Positions 10,601-18,715 are shown, counted from the stretch's first letter. The stretch is 64,000 nt of DNA from Gerris lacustris (GCA_951217055.1 OX578276.1:113940313-114004312), one strand, 5' to 3'. Made by a program: numbers and translations. The notes: generated by a model from the letters alone, not told the origin.

Positions 10601-13600
10601 TTTTTTTTTTTTTTTAAATTTCAGATTAATGGTTAAATTTATGTAAAAATTATTAAAAAGACGCTAAAATTAATAGACAATCTATTCCTTGATAAATCTT
10701 AACAATTACAAGATTAGTTAGTGTGTACTAAATGATTTTAAAATGTTTCTATAAAAAGTATTTACTATTTTAAAAGCAATTTAAAATAACTCATTTTAAT
10801 ATTCATATGCTCATTCCCACTTTTCGAATTCAATGAGGAAATAAGTACAGTAGAACCCCTCATATCCGACCTCGGGATATCTGACTTCTCGGAATATCCG
10901 ACCGTGACACCCCTTGGTTAAAAAAAAGTAAAGTTTAATCTGACATGACCGAACTTCATCCTTATCAGAATATGTATTGAGTATAAAACAATAAATGCTG
11001 CCAATCGGTTACTTGTTATCATTCACTTCTCTTCTTAATATCGTGCATGTCATCCTATATTTACAATCCAATGTTGTGCTATATCTTTAGTGAATATGGT
11101 GGCTCAACTGAAACAAAAACGGGTTGAGTGTACATTACTGTAGAAGTTAGATGTTCTTCAACAGCTTGACAAAGGTGAGTCCGTTCTAAAGCTAGCTTCT
11201 GAGTTAAGAGTTGGTGTAACAAAAATTAAAGATTAGAAAAAGGGTCTATAAGACTTTGAAGCATATTCCTTAACAGGATTAGTATGTATATTTTATTACG
11301 CATACGTAGATTAGACTACGTAAATTTATTTTTAACAATAAAGATTTAATTTTTACACTGAAATATTCGCTTTTCTTTGTTCCTCGGATTGTCTGATTTT
11401 TTATGTTCCGACCATGCTCCGGTCCCATTGGTGATGGATATGAGGGGTTCTACTGTAGCTCTTATTATAATAGGAGAAACAATATGCAATATATCTGGTC
11501 ACTCTTTAATTGTAATAATTCACCTTACCAAAGTACCTTTTACTCAACTTGCCATCAAGAAAATTTTACTCCCAAAATTCTAGAGGGCCTTTTTTAAGAT
11601 ACTCATTTGATACCGTAATATTCCTCTTTTCCAACTTAATTTTTAATCTTTAAAATTATGATTTATTTGTGTACAGTACATCTTATTACAAAAATCTGTT
11701 TATTAATTACTTTTTTTTATTAGAATAAGGTATTCATATCATAATATTTATTTGTTTAATTTTTTCGAGATTTAAGGTACATGTTCAGGAACATTATTAT
11801 TTATTCAATTTTTTTAAGTTTTTGGTAGTTTTCATACTACGGAAAGTTAAATTTTAATTTAAATCAAATTATAATTATTATTAACTACGGGAAACAGACA
11901 GTGAAAAATACACTCCTGTGCCGGGATTTGAACCACGGGCCTCTATATTTCCAGTATAGCGCTCTTCCATCTAAGCTACGCAGGAGAATGATTTTTCACT
12001 ACCGTAATCGATAACTAGTCCCGAATCCAAGCTTTCAATATTCATATACATTTAGACAGTCAATATTTATGACATTAGAACTAAACCAGAATTAACGCTT
12101 ATAATTATAAAGTACTCAATTAGTACCTGTACCTTGTACAATCCATTCGAAATTCAATTTTTTTAAGTTTTTGGTAGTTTTCATACTACGGAAAGTTAAA
12201 TTTTAATTTAAATCAAATTATAATTATTATTAACTACGGGAAACAGACAGTGAAAAATACACTCCTGTGCCGGGATTTGAACCACGGGCCTCTATATTTC
12301 CAGTATAGCGCTCTTCCATCTAAGCTACGCAGGAGAATGATTTTTCACTACCGTAATCGATAACTAGTCCCGAATCCAAGCTTTCAATATTCATATACAT
12401 TTAGACAGTCAATATTTATGACATTAGAACTAAACCAGAATTAACGCTTATAATTATAAAGTACTCAATTAGTACCTGTACCTTGTACAATCAATTCGAA
12501 ATTCAATTTTTTTAAGTTTTTGGTAGTTTTCATACTACGGAAAGTTAAATTTTAATTTAAATCAAATTATAATTATTATTAACTACGGGAAACAGACAGT
12601 GAAAAATACACTCCTGTGCCGGGATTTGAACCACGGGCCTCTATATTTCCAGTATAGCGCTCTTCCATCTAAGCTACGCAGGAGAATGATTTTTCACTAC
12701 CGTAATCGATAACTAGTCCCGAATCCAAGCTTTCAATATTCATATACATTTAGACAGTCAATATTTATGACATTAGAACTAAACCAGAATTAACGCTTAT
12801 AATTATAAAGTACTCAATTAGTACCTGTACCTTGTACAATCAATTCGAAATTCAATTTTTTTAAGTTTTTGGTAGTTTTCATACTACGGAAAGTTAAATT
12901 TTAATTTAAATCAAATTATAATTATTATTAACTACGGGAAACAGACAGTGAAAAATACACTCCTGTGTATTTTCTAATATAATTCTGGTTTAGTTCTAAT
13001 GTCATAAATATTGACTGTCTAAATGTATATGAATATTGAAAGCTTGGATTCGGGACTAGTTATCGATTACGGTAGTGAAAAATCATTCTCCTGCGTAGCT
13101 TAGATGGAAGAGCGCTATACTGGAAATATAGAGGCCCGTGGTTCAAATCCCGGCACAGGAGTGTATTTTTCACTGTCTGTTTCCCGTAGTTAATAATAAT
13201 TATAATTTGATTTAAATTAAAATTTAACTTTCCGTAGTATGAAAACTACCAAAAACTTAAAAAAATTGAATTTCGAATTGATTGTACAAGGTACAGGTAC
13301 TAATTGAGTACTTTATAATTATAAGCGTTAATTCTGGTTTAGTTCTAATGTCATAAATATTGACTGTCTAAATGTATATGAATATTGAAAGCTTGGATTC
13401 GGGACTAGTTATCGATTACGGTAGTGAAAAATCATTCTCCTGCGTAGCTTAGATGGAAGAGCGCTATACTGGAAATATAGAGGCCCGTGGTTCAAATCCC
13501 GGCACAGGAGTGTATTTTTCACTGTCTGTTTCCCGTAGTTAATAATAATTATAATTTGATTTAAATTAAAATTTAACTTTCCGTAGTATGAAAACTACCA

Positions 13601-15793
13601 AAAACTTAAAAAAATTGAATTTCGAATTGATTGTACAAGGTACAGGTACTAATTGAGTACTTTATAATTATAAGCGTTAATTCTGGTTTAGTTCTAATGT
13701 CATAAATATTGACTGTCTAAATGTATATGAATATTGAAAGCTTGGATTCGGGACTAGTTATCGATTACGGTAGTGAAAAATCATTCTCCTGCGTAGCTTA
13801 GATGGAAGAGCGCTATACTGGAAATATAGAGGCCCGTGGTTCAAATCCCGGCACAGGAGTGTATTTTTCACTGTCTGTTTCCCGTAGTTAATAATAATTA
13901 TAATTTGATTTAAATTAAAATTTAACTTTCCGTAGTATGAAAACTACCAAAAACTTAAAAAAATTGAATTTCGAATTGATTGTACAAGGTACAGGTACTA
14001 ATTGAGTACTTTATAATTATAAGCGTTAATTCTGGTTTAGTTCTAATGTCATAAATATTGACTGTCTAAATGTATATGAATATTGAAAGCTTGGATTCGG
14101 GACTAGTTATCGATTACGGTAATGAAAAATCATTCTCCTGCGTAGCTTAGATGGAAGAGCGCTATACTGGAAATATAGAGGCCCGTGGTTCAAATCCCGG
14201 CACAGGAGTGTATTTTTCACTGTCTGTTTCCCGTAGTTAATAATAATTATAATTTGATTTAAATTAAAATTTAACTTTCCGTAGTATGAAAACTACCAAA
14301 AACTTAAAAAAATTGAATTTCGAATTGATTGTACAAGGTACAGGTACTAATTGAGTACTTTATAATTATAAGCGTTAATTCTGGTTTAGTTCTAATGTCA
14401 TAAATATTGACTGTCTAAATGTATATGAATATTGAAAGCTTGGATTCGGGACTAGTTATCGATTACGGTAGTGAAAAATCATTCTCCTGCGTAGCTTAGA
14501 TGGAAGAGCGCTATACTGGAAATATAGAGGCCCGTGGTTCAAATCCCGGCACAGGAGTGTATTTTTCACTGTCTGTTTCCCGTAGTTAATAATAATTATA
14601 ATTTGATTTAAATTAAAATTTAACTTTCCGTAGTATGAAAACTACCAAAAACTTAAAAAAATTGAATTTCGAATTGATTGTACAAGGTACAGGTACTAAT
14701 TGAGTACTTTATAATTATAAGCGTTAATTCTGGTTTAGTTCTAATGTCATAAATATTGACTGTCTAAATGTATATGAATATTGAAAGCTTGGATTCGGGA
14801 CTAGTTATCGATTACGGTAGTGAAAAATCATTCTCCTGCGTAGCTTAGATGGAAGAGCGCTATACTGGAAATATAGAGGCCCGTGGTTCAAATCCCGGCA
14901 CAGGAGTGTATTTTTCACTGTCTGTTTCCCGTAGTTAATAATAATTATAATTTGATTTAAATTAAAATTTAACTTTCCGTAGTATGAAAACTACCAAAAA
15001 CTTAAAAAAATTGAATTTCGAATTGATTGTACAAGGTACAGGTACTAATTGAGTACTTTATAATTATAAGCGTTAATTCTGGTTTAGTTCTAATGTCATA
15101 AATATTGACTGTCTAAATGTATATGAATATTGAAAGCTTGGATTCGGGACTAGTTATCGATTACGGTAGTGAAAAATCATTCTCCTGCGTAGCTTAGATG
15201 GAAGAGCGCTATACTGGAAATATAGAGGCCCGTGGTTCAAATCCCGGCACAGGAGTGTATTTTTCACTGTCTGTTTCCCGTAGTTAATAATAATTATAAT
15301 TTATTATTATTTATGTTAAAATCGTACTCGGTGAAGAAATTAATTTTAGTTCTAAATTTTGGGTGCCCTTTAAAATAAAATATTATAAATTAAACAAATA
15401 TTTCTCAAAAATTGTTCTCATTTTTATTCTAAAAAAAACTTAAATTGTAGTCCCTTTTTTATAGTATGCTTTGACCAAATTTTCAATTTAAATAATTATT
15501 AAATTTAACTAACTAACTAATGGAGAACAATGGGCCGAGAAATTATTTGCATGAGATTTAGAGCAAGTAATATTAGACAGATTACTTATATTATGTTGTG
15601 ATTAACAGTTAATTTTGTTGAAGTTTTACCAATTGAGGAATCATTTTCTTTACCATAAATATTAATAGATGTTGTTAATCCAGCCACGGATAAGAAGAAG
15701 TCTTTCACAATTGAAATTACGGAAGATAAAGTGAATTCTCAAGAAAATATCTACAATGAAATATGGAATGCCATGAATTATACACATGATTAA
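1501..15793 (+). CDS. Spc24-like coiled-coil protein, five-exon gene (tentative)
   Basis: Gene model joining 1501-1603, 2037-2158, 4785-4879, 10494-10567 and 15669-15793. All junctions keep the frame and the product is about 172 residues. Residues 30-105 are charged and heptad-like, a probable coiled coil (DLKIDVAASHAKEQDRASL, then the HEKKMKVLEKNELI segment). The last 65 residues form a compact segment ending KVNSQENIYNEIWNAMN. This layout, the length, the Y-x4-T-x-I pattern before a Gly, and the final I-x3-IW pattern resemble Spc24, the Ndc80-complex subunit whose short coiled coil leads into a globular domain at the inner kinetochore. I infer this by eye; insect Spc24 is very divergent. 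The exon 4 donor is weak (GTATCC; a GTGGAT site at 10562 also keeps frame). Introns 3 and 4 are swollen by transposons and a tRNA-like array. Confidence 0.5.
2037..2158 (+). CDS. Exon 2 of Spc24-like gene, coiled coil
   Basis: Acceptor AACAG ends at 2036 and donor GTTAGT starts at 2159. The exon completes a split Ser codon and adds 40 codons in phase 0. The peptide is rich in Lys, Glu, Gln and Leu with Leu/Ala at heptad spacing (SLDQYKAQLALLKSEL), as in a coiled coil. Confidence 0.65.
2251..2465. mobile_element. MITE, CTTCTTTAGATTGTTACTCC family, copy 1
   Basis: Terminal inverted repeats start CTTCTTTAGATCGTTACTCC and end in the degenerate complement near 2465. A smaller near-perfect hairpin occupies the left end (2251-2310), so the element is a hairpin inside a hairpin. 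It lies in intron 2 of the Spc24-like gene. Four further copies occur at 42751, 48911, 50319 and 53647. Confidence 0.7.
2466..3259. other. Intronic sequence, nothing recognised
   Basis: AT-rich part of intron 2 of the Spc24-like gene. No exon, family motif or obvious repeat seen. The 2700-2900 part is less AT-rich and could be an older transposon fragment. Confidence 0.4.
3260..4010 (-). pseudogene. Non-LTR retrotransposon fragment, RNase H end of ORF2
   Basis: Read on the minus strand, this is the C-terminal part of a LINE ORF2 of the RNase H-bearing type (R1/I/jockey-like order). Visible pieces: a PPPTVMWF segment near 3870; QAEIHAIQMIL followed by AYSDSQAAIKAL near 3700-3780 (the RNase H Glu and Asp motifs); LPGHCGIESNEIADQL near 3570-3610 (the His-Gly-Ile and Asn-Glu-x-Ala-Asp motif); and a Cys-x2-Cys piece (PVCKLCE) near 3300. 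Stops and frameshifts separate them, so it is dead. It sits in intron 2, antisense to the host gene. Confidence 0.8.
4011..4784. other. Intronic sequence, nothing recognised
   Basis: Remainder of intron 2 of the Spc24-like gene, AT-rich, with no coding or repeat signature that I can name. Confidence 0.4.
4785..4879 (+). CDS. Exon 3 of Spc24-like gene, coiled coil continued
   Basis: Acceptor ATTTCAG (ends 4784) and strong donor GTAAGTATT (4880). It reads HEKKMKVLEKNELINTLENT and continues to a split Met codon. The phase (two bases left over) matches exon 4 exactly, across a 5.6 kb intron filled with nested mobile elements. Confidence 0.65.
5175..5800. repeat. Insertion of the AAAACCCTAA-ended repeat in the foldback arm
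   Basis: This block splits the left foldback arm; the arm resumes at AAACGGTGGAGAGCG. It holds two diverged tandem pieces (GCAAAATGTTGATG at 5259 and 5546; a TTGATAC/TTGATAGCC block at 5356 and 5632), and its right end reads CAACAAAACCCTAA. The CTTTCATTTGATACC-like block and this end are shared with the 52158-53315 element, so both belong to one family. A 17-base G run sits at 5242-5258. Confidence 0.5.
5242..5258 (+). repeat. Poly-G run (17 bases)
   Basis: Uninterrupted G homopolymer. Similar runs occur at 9530-9540, 30926-30945 (G), 24119-24134 and 55679-55694 (C). Their lengths may be affected by sequencing. Confidence 0.8.
5954..6078 (+). repeat. 5' LTR of copia element
   Basis: 125 bp, starting TGTTGAAGTTG and ending CTTAACA, preceded by target duplication AAATG. 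Identical to the 3' LTR except at one position. No tRNA primer site was confidently matched just downstream. Confidence 0.92.
6149..6841 (+). pseudogene. Copia gag (capsid region), interrupted by a stop
   Basis: ATG at 6149 starts a 230-residue open frame of the copia gag type (UBN2-like). It carries the LLGKENWIDWKADI start, an internal CAILIIRSSLSPDV helix region and a LPEEYSEFRTTWD motif, all typical of Ty1/copia capsid proteins. A TAA at 6839-6841 ends it before the nucleocapsid knuckle, but the same frame continues directly afterwards. The stop is therefore either a disabling mutation or a suppressible codon; I favour mutation. Confidence 0.85.
6842..8293 (+). pseudogene. Copia nucleocapsid knuckle, protease and integrase
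   Basis: Continues the gag frame after its stop; an ATG-initiated open stretch begins at 6920. Order: a Cys-x2-Cys-x5-His-x4-Cys knuckle at 6890-6934 (one residue longer than the usual x4 spacing); the aspartic protease site DDGATDHMT near 7035; a GAG-pre-integrase region; and the integrase core with Asp at HADLC (7648), Asp at LTDGG (7828) and Glu in NGSDERENR (7928), the D-D-E triad. It stops at 8291, where a T-run (8282-8290) appears to have shifted the frame by one base. Confidence 0.88.
8294..8878 (+). pseudogene. Copia linker and start of reverse transcriptase
   Basis: A frame shifted by one base (open from 8304 to 8750) covers the variable charged linker after integrase and the first residues of the copia RT domain (EPLSYSEAM near 8670, QWQEAMKTG near 8718). 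A TAG at 8748 interrupts it. The same frame then shows NKAWMLGTSPREKKAI and a LVYKVKTHTDG segment, the usual RT beginning, before the internal deletion. Confidence 0.8.
8884..8912 (+). repeat. LTR scrap at the internal deletion junction
   Basis: 29 bases (with one mismatch) matching the LTR interior (TGACAACTTAGATGACATGA). They lie between the truncated RT and the last RNase H residues, where no LTR sequence belongs. Confidence 0.85.
8917..9017 (+). pseudogene. Copia RNase H C-terminal remnant
   Basis: Encodes KYVPSDKQRADVLTKQLEN and a short tail ending in TAA at 9015. This is the conserved last segment of copia polyproteins (the R-A-D-x-x-T-K motif). It restarts after the deletion, showing that the 3' end of the element is intact. 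Confidence 0.85.
9036..9043 (+). promoter_or_regulatory. Polypurine tract of copia element
   Basis: AAAGGAGG lies directly before the 3' LTR, the expected plus-strand priming site. Confidence 0.75.
9045..9169 (+). repeat. 3' LTR of copia element
   Basis: 125 bp, identical to the 5' LTR except G at 9140, followed by target duplication AAATG at 9170-9174. Confidence 0.92.
9470..10493. other. Intron 3 remainder, nothing recognised
   Basis: AT-rich sequence after the nested elements and before exon 4 of the Spc24-like gene, with a short G run at 9530-9540. Open stretches here lack any recognisable family signature. Confidence 0.4.
10494..10567 (+). CDS. Exon 4 of Spc24-like gene, globular part
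   Basis: A polypyrimidine tract and TTTTTAG precede 10494. The reading frame set by exon 3 stays open: MSELSAYAFLTGIYFTVI then TDSHLSG. I end the exon at 10567 (donor GTATCC) because this gives a Gly-Tyr-Val-Val join resembling Spc24 proteins. The alternative donor at 10562 also fits the phase. Both donors are weak, so this edge is uncertain. Confidence 0.45.
10848..11455. mobile_element. Tigger/pogo-type DNA transposon remnant
   Basis: Terminal inverted repeats CAGTAGAACCCCTCATATCC (left) and the complement ending GGGGTTCTACTG (right) are flanked by TA on both sides (10846-10847 and 11456-11457), the Tc1/mariner/pogo target. The 608-bp element retains a broken piece of the transposase N-terminus, so it is a deletion derivative of a Tigger-like element. 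It lies in intron 4 of the Spc24-like gene. Confidence 0.85.
11096..11236 (+). pseudogene. Tigger transposase N-terminal helix-turn-helix remnant
   Basis: ATG at 11096 begins a frame reading QLKQKRVECTLL, an in-frame TAG, then KLDVLQQLDKGESVLKLASE followed by LRVGVTKIKD and another stop. This is the psq/CENP-B-type DNA-binding helix-turn-helix seen at the start of Tigger transposases. The rest of the transposase, including the catalytic DDE domain, is absent. Confidence 0.75.
11913..11985 (-). tRNA. tRNA-like gene 1 (anticodon GGA), minus strand
   Basis: On the minus strand this folds as a cloverleaf. The acceptor stem is 7 bp with one C-A mismatch. The D arm GCTT...GAGC contains an A box (TAGCTTAGATGG). 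The anticodon stem is CTATA/TATAG with loop CTGGAAA, giving anticodon GGA. The variable loop has 4 bases (AGGC). The T arm has B box GGTTCAAATCC and its stem pairs only if one T is bulged. A T5 run follows 5 bases downstream, a pol III terminator. GGA would read a Ser codon, yet the long Ser variable arm is absent, so it may be a tRNA-like element rather than a decoding tRNA. Confidence 0.7.
12262..12334 (-). tRNA. tRNA-like gene 2 (GGA), minus strand
   Basis: Second unit of the left arm, 349 bp from the first; the tRNA-like sequence is the same. Confidence 0.7.
12611..12683 (-). tRNA. tRNA-like gene 3 (GGA), minus strand
   Basis: Third unit of the left arm. The next unit is cut 8 bases into its tRNA-like gene (12960-12967), where the array inverts. 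Confidence 0.7.
12968..12982. other. Inversion point of the tRNA-like array
   Basis: Left-arm sequence stops at 12967 after CTCCTGTG. A junction of about a dozen bases (TATTTTCTAATAT) follows, and then the right arm enters at AATTCTGGTTTAG in opposite orientation. The two arms break at different points of the unit, so the centre is not a simple symmetrical hairpin tip. Confidence 0.7.
13089..13161 (+). tRNA. tRNA-like gene 4 (GGA), plus strand
   Basis: First unit of the right arm. Starts TCCTGCGTAGCTTAG and ends GGCACAGGAG; TATTTTTC follows as a pol III stop. Same cloverleaf, A box and B box as gene 1. Confidence 0.7.
13438..13510 (+). tRNA. tRNA-like gene 5 (GGA), plus strand
   Basis: Right arm, second unit, 349 bp after the previous one. 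Confidence 0.7.
13787..13859 (+). tRNA. tRNA-like gene 6 (GGA), plus strand
   Basis: Right arm, third unit. Confidence 0.7.
14136..14208 (+). tRNA. tRNA-like gene 7 (GGA), plus strand
   Basis: Right arm, fourth unit. The 5' flank carries GGTAATGAAAAATC where the others read GGTAGTGAAAAATC. Confidence 0.7.
14485..14557 (+). tRNA. tRNA-like gene 8 (GGA), plus strand
   Basis: Right arm, fifth unit. Confidence 0.7.
14834..14906 (+). tRNA. tRNA-like gene 9 (GGA), plus strand
   Basis: Right arm, sixth unit. Confidence 0.7.
15183..15255 (+). tRNA. tRNA-like gene 10 (GGA), plus strand
   Basis: Last gene of the array. The unit is cut about 45 bases downstream (near 15300) within the AATAATAATTATAATTT block, where unrelated sequence begins. 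Confidence 0.7.
15301..15668. other. Intron 4 end, nothing recognised
   Basis: AT-rich sequence between the tRNA-like array and the terminal exon of the Spc24-like gene. No motif recognised. Confidence 0.4.
15669..15793 (+). CDS. Exon 5 (terminal) of Spc24-like gene
   Basis: Acceptor ATTAATAG ends at 15668; an in-frame TAA lies just upstream, so the exon cannot extend left. It encodes VVNPATDKKKSFTIEITEDK and then a segment ending in an IW-containing helix, with TAA at 15791-15793. Two overlapping AATAAA signals follow about 115 bases later. Confidence 0.6.
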
Positions 15794-15907
15794 TCATTTC
15801 TATTTTATTATTAATATTAGGCCTTTTTTATTTCTTATGATTTTTACTTATGAGTTTCTAAACGTTTATTTATGGTATTTAAATTTTGTTAAAATAGCAT
15901 ATTATAA

Positions 15908-15917
15908 AATAAATAAA
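15908..15917 (+). promoter_or_regulatory. Polyadenylation signal for Spc24-like gene
   Basis: Two overlapping AATAAA hexamers (15908-15913 and 15912-15917) lie 115-119 bases after the stop codon, a normal spacing for a short 3' UTR. Confidence 0.5.
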
Positions 15918-17923
15918 GTATGATTATAAGGACAGTTAATTTACCTTTTATATGATTCCAATCAATTGTAAGTTGGTGTTAGGATGAATGAATGACATTG
16001 CCCTTCTCTAATCTGATGGTAATTATTGACAATTAATACATCAAGGAATTAATGTCGCATTTCATTATCCCCAGACACTAAATTTTGAACTAATGAGATA
16101 TATTAATAAATTATACAATTTTATTTGAAAGTTTATTACAATTTTATGTAATTTTATAAAGAAAAACTTTTGATGGATGTATTTTGTCAATAAATCTTTT
16201 TGAATTTTAATTCAATGTATATGAAATTTTTCCATTTGACTCGCCTTTGATAGATGTGTAAATAGACAATATAGAAATAGTAACAGCATTTGCTGATTTT
16301 TTACAATTAAATAAAAACAACATTATGTATTTTTTTATATAGAACATTTTTATGTCAAATAACTTTGATTTAAATAACATGACATGTCTCTAACCTTGTT
16401 TAACTCACAGTTTAGTGTATATCTTTCTCACTGGACTTGTTTGTTGACAAAAAATTTTTAATAATATACAAAGATTATTAAGGTACTCTCTAAAGGCTGG
16501 GCCGCTCTTGGCCAACTTTTGCCAATGAACCATTCACAAATAATTGATTCCAATAGTTGCCTACCACTGCTGCAACAATTGCACATATTGCCTCAATCTT
16601 CCTTTGCAAATATTTGATTCCAAAACACAGAAATCCAGCTAGTGTTATTTTAATATTATACGAGTACTTATTATTCGTATTATAACTCAAAGTATTTATT
16701 TATAAACAGACATTATTGAATTTTAATTGAATTAAATATATACATAATTTAATGCTACACATTAGTTTGATATAATTATAATTTATTTTGTACAATAATT
16801 TAATATTTTAAAGATACTAGGTAATACTTTAAATGTATGGCCAGAAATTTTGGATGTTGGTGAAAGGAAGGCTGCTCGTTTGTACTGGTATTAGATAATG
16901 GGAGATTGGCGATTCTCTTCAACAACCCAAACTCGAACATTTGACGATATTTGCCAATGGTAGAGGGGCTACACTTGGAACCTTGGAAGGTATTTTGCCA
17001 ATGTGTGGCCTCGGCTTTACCATAGGTGGGTGACCAGATCAATTGGGTGCCATTTAGTAAACATTTAATTGGTGTACACCCTTTATTTGTTTTACCATTT
17101 ATAAGAAATAGGATATTTAGTCCTAAGTATGGGAAGGTGATAATATCACTTAGTTTAATTTATATCAAGATAAGGGAATACTTACACATTAAAGTAATAT
17201 GGGGTTGGTAACTATGCAAATGAGTCTTAATTAAATTAGAAATTATGGGATTTAAACTCAGCATCACTGTGTACATGAGAGTTTTGTTTCAAGTTTGCCA
17301 AATTGATTTTTTATTGTTGTATATTATGTATACATATTGTACATCTATGAGTGTGTAGTTAAATTTAGATAATTATCTAATAAGGGATATTTCTTAAGAG
17401 AAAGAAAGGTAAATATGTTAAATGTTTAATCTCCTAGAAAGAGTTAAAAATCATTAATAAAATATAGTATTAGCTATCCATTGTAAACTTTACATTTTAC
17501 TTTTATTTTTCTTTCAAGAAATTAAAGTTGATTTTTCTTTAGTTAGAAAAGTAATTATTTACTTTCTATGGGCTAATAGCAATGTTTACTCTTATAGTTT
17601 TTCTTTCTTAGTTTTATAAGACGTTTTTATCATATCAGTTAAGCATTAAGGAAGCTAGATGACTTCAACTTTTATTCCTACGGAAAATAATAATGTCTGT
17701 ACAGTAATATTATTTTTAAGATATAGTTGTTTAATACTGAGATGAAATTATAATTTTGCATCCACTTTATTTATTTATTTAAAAATAGGTGTGCTTCTTA
17801 ATATTACTATTTTTTTTCTTATATCTTCCTAAAACACACCTTCAAGTTTTGTCTCCATCCATTATAGCATTCAGCTGTCAGCCATTTTTTTTATATCCAT
17901 ATTAATGTGTGGAACATATCTTA
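15918..17923. other. Intergenic sequence with an unidentified less AT-rich patch
   Basis: Spacer between the Spc24-like gene and the odorant receptor locus. Blocks at 16490-16640 and 16840-17045 are less AT-rich and open on the minus strand (about 65 and 80 residues, including TYGKAEATHWQNTFQGSK). They share the words TTGGCAA/TTGCCAA but match no family I know. They could be fragments of an old transposon. Confidence 0.35.
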
Positions 17924-18514
17924 TAGTCCAGGAGATAGCGTGCAAAAAAGTGTCTGACCTACATCAAGCTAGAATTTTGTGTATAAGTAAATGTTTTGTT
18001 GCCTTTTATGAATATATGGTCGGCTAAGGTTGTCTGCGGGACATAGCTTGGCAATAGGCATTTGAAAAAAAACAAAAAAAAAAAAAAAACGGTGGAGAGC
18101 GGCCATGTCCCGCCCTTTTTGGTGGACAATGTGATTTTCATGATCCTGAGTATGAACTTAGTTCGTAGACCAATTATCAAGTTGATGGTAGTTTGTCCCT
18201 TCACAGGGGAACACTTTGATTTCGAGTAATATTTGACTAACTAACCTATTACGTGACAAATTACCATCAACTTAAAAATTGGTCTAATAACAAAGTTTGT
18301 ACTCAGGATCATGAAAATCACATTGTCCACCAGAAAGGGTGGGACTTGGCCGCTCTCCACCAGTTGGCTTTTTCAAATGCCTATTGCCAAGCTATGTCCC
18401 GCAGACGAACTTAGCTGACCATATATTCATAAAGGGCACCAAAACATTTACTTATACACAAAATTCTAGCTTGATGTTAGTCAGACACTTTTTTGCACGC
18501 TATCTCCTGGACTA
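17924..18514. mobile_element. Intact foldback MITE, GTCCAGGAGATAGCG family
   Basis: Arms of about 250-290 bp are inverted copies. The left runs from TAGTCCAGGAGATAGCGTGC; the right ends in CACGCTATCTCCTGGACTA. TA at both outer edges fits a TA target duplication. A short spacer at about 18220-18260 separates the arms, and a poly-A patch (18066-18088) is unique to the left arm. It has no coding capacity; the open frames inside it are reflections of the arms. It is the reference copy for the element disrupted at 5035-9452. Confidence 0.85.
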
Positions 18515-18715
18515 TTACCTAACTGGGAACCAAACCGGATACATTAATTATATTATCAGAAAGAAAACTATTTAATCATAGTTTAAGGTGATATTTCATC
18601 CTTCGGTTAGGGAAATCATCAAACCTTATTAGAGGTCATATTTGTAAATCATCATTAATAAGTTTAATCTTTTCAATCGTCAATTTATAAAAATTATATA
18701 AGAGTATAATATGAT

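Larger units (their letters stand above)
11803..15300. repeat. Inverted tandem array of 349-bp units, each with a tRNA-like gene
   Basis: The left arm (11803-12967) holds about 3.3 units with the tRNA-like gene on the minus strand. The right arm (12968-15300) holds about 6.7 units with it on the plus strand. Unit length is exactly 349 bp between every adjacent pair I measured. Units are nearly identical; the differences noticed are single bases (A at 14122, C at 12143). Each unit has a 73-bp tRNA-like gene, a T5 run just downstream, and an AT-rich spacer that includes AAGCTTGGATTCGGGACTAG. The array lies in intron 4 of the Spc24-like gene model. It differs from CRISPR in that the repeated unit is continuous and there are no variable spacers. 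Confidence 0.95.

Noticed and set aside
11803..15300. CRISPR-like array
   Set aside because: The 349-bp units are continuous copies without variable spacers, contain tRNA-like genes, and lie in an animal nuclear genome.
16490..17042. Minus-strand frames as a harbinger-type or other transposase
   Set aside because: Composition is suggestive, but I could find no catalytic motif or terminal repeats.
17959..18575. Two open frames on opposite strands sharing the peptide KCLLPSYVPQT
   Set aside because: They are the two inverted arms of one MITE read on opposite strands, not genes.
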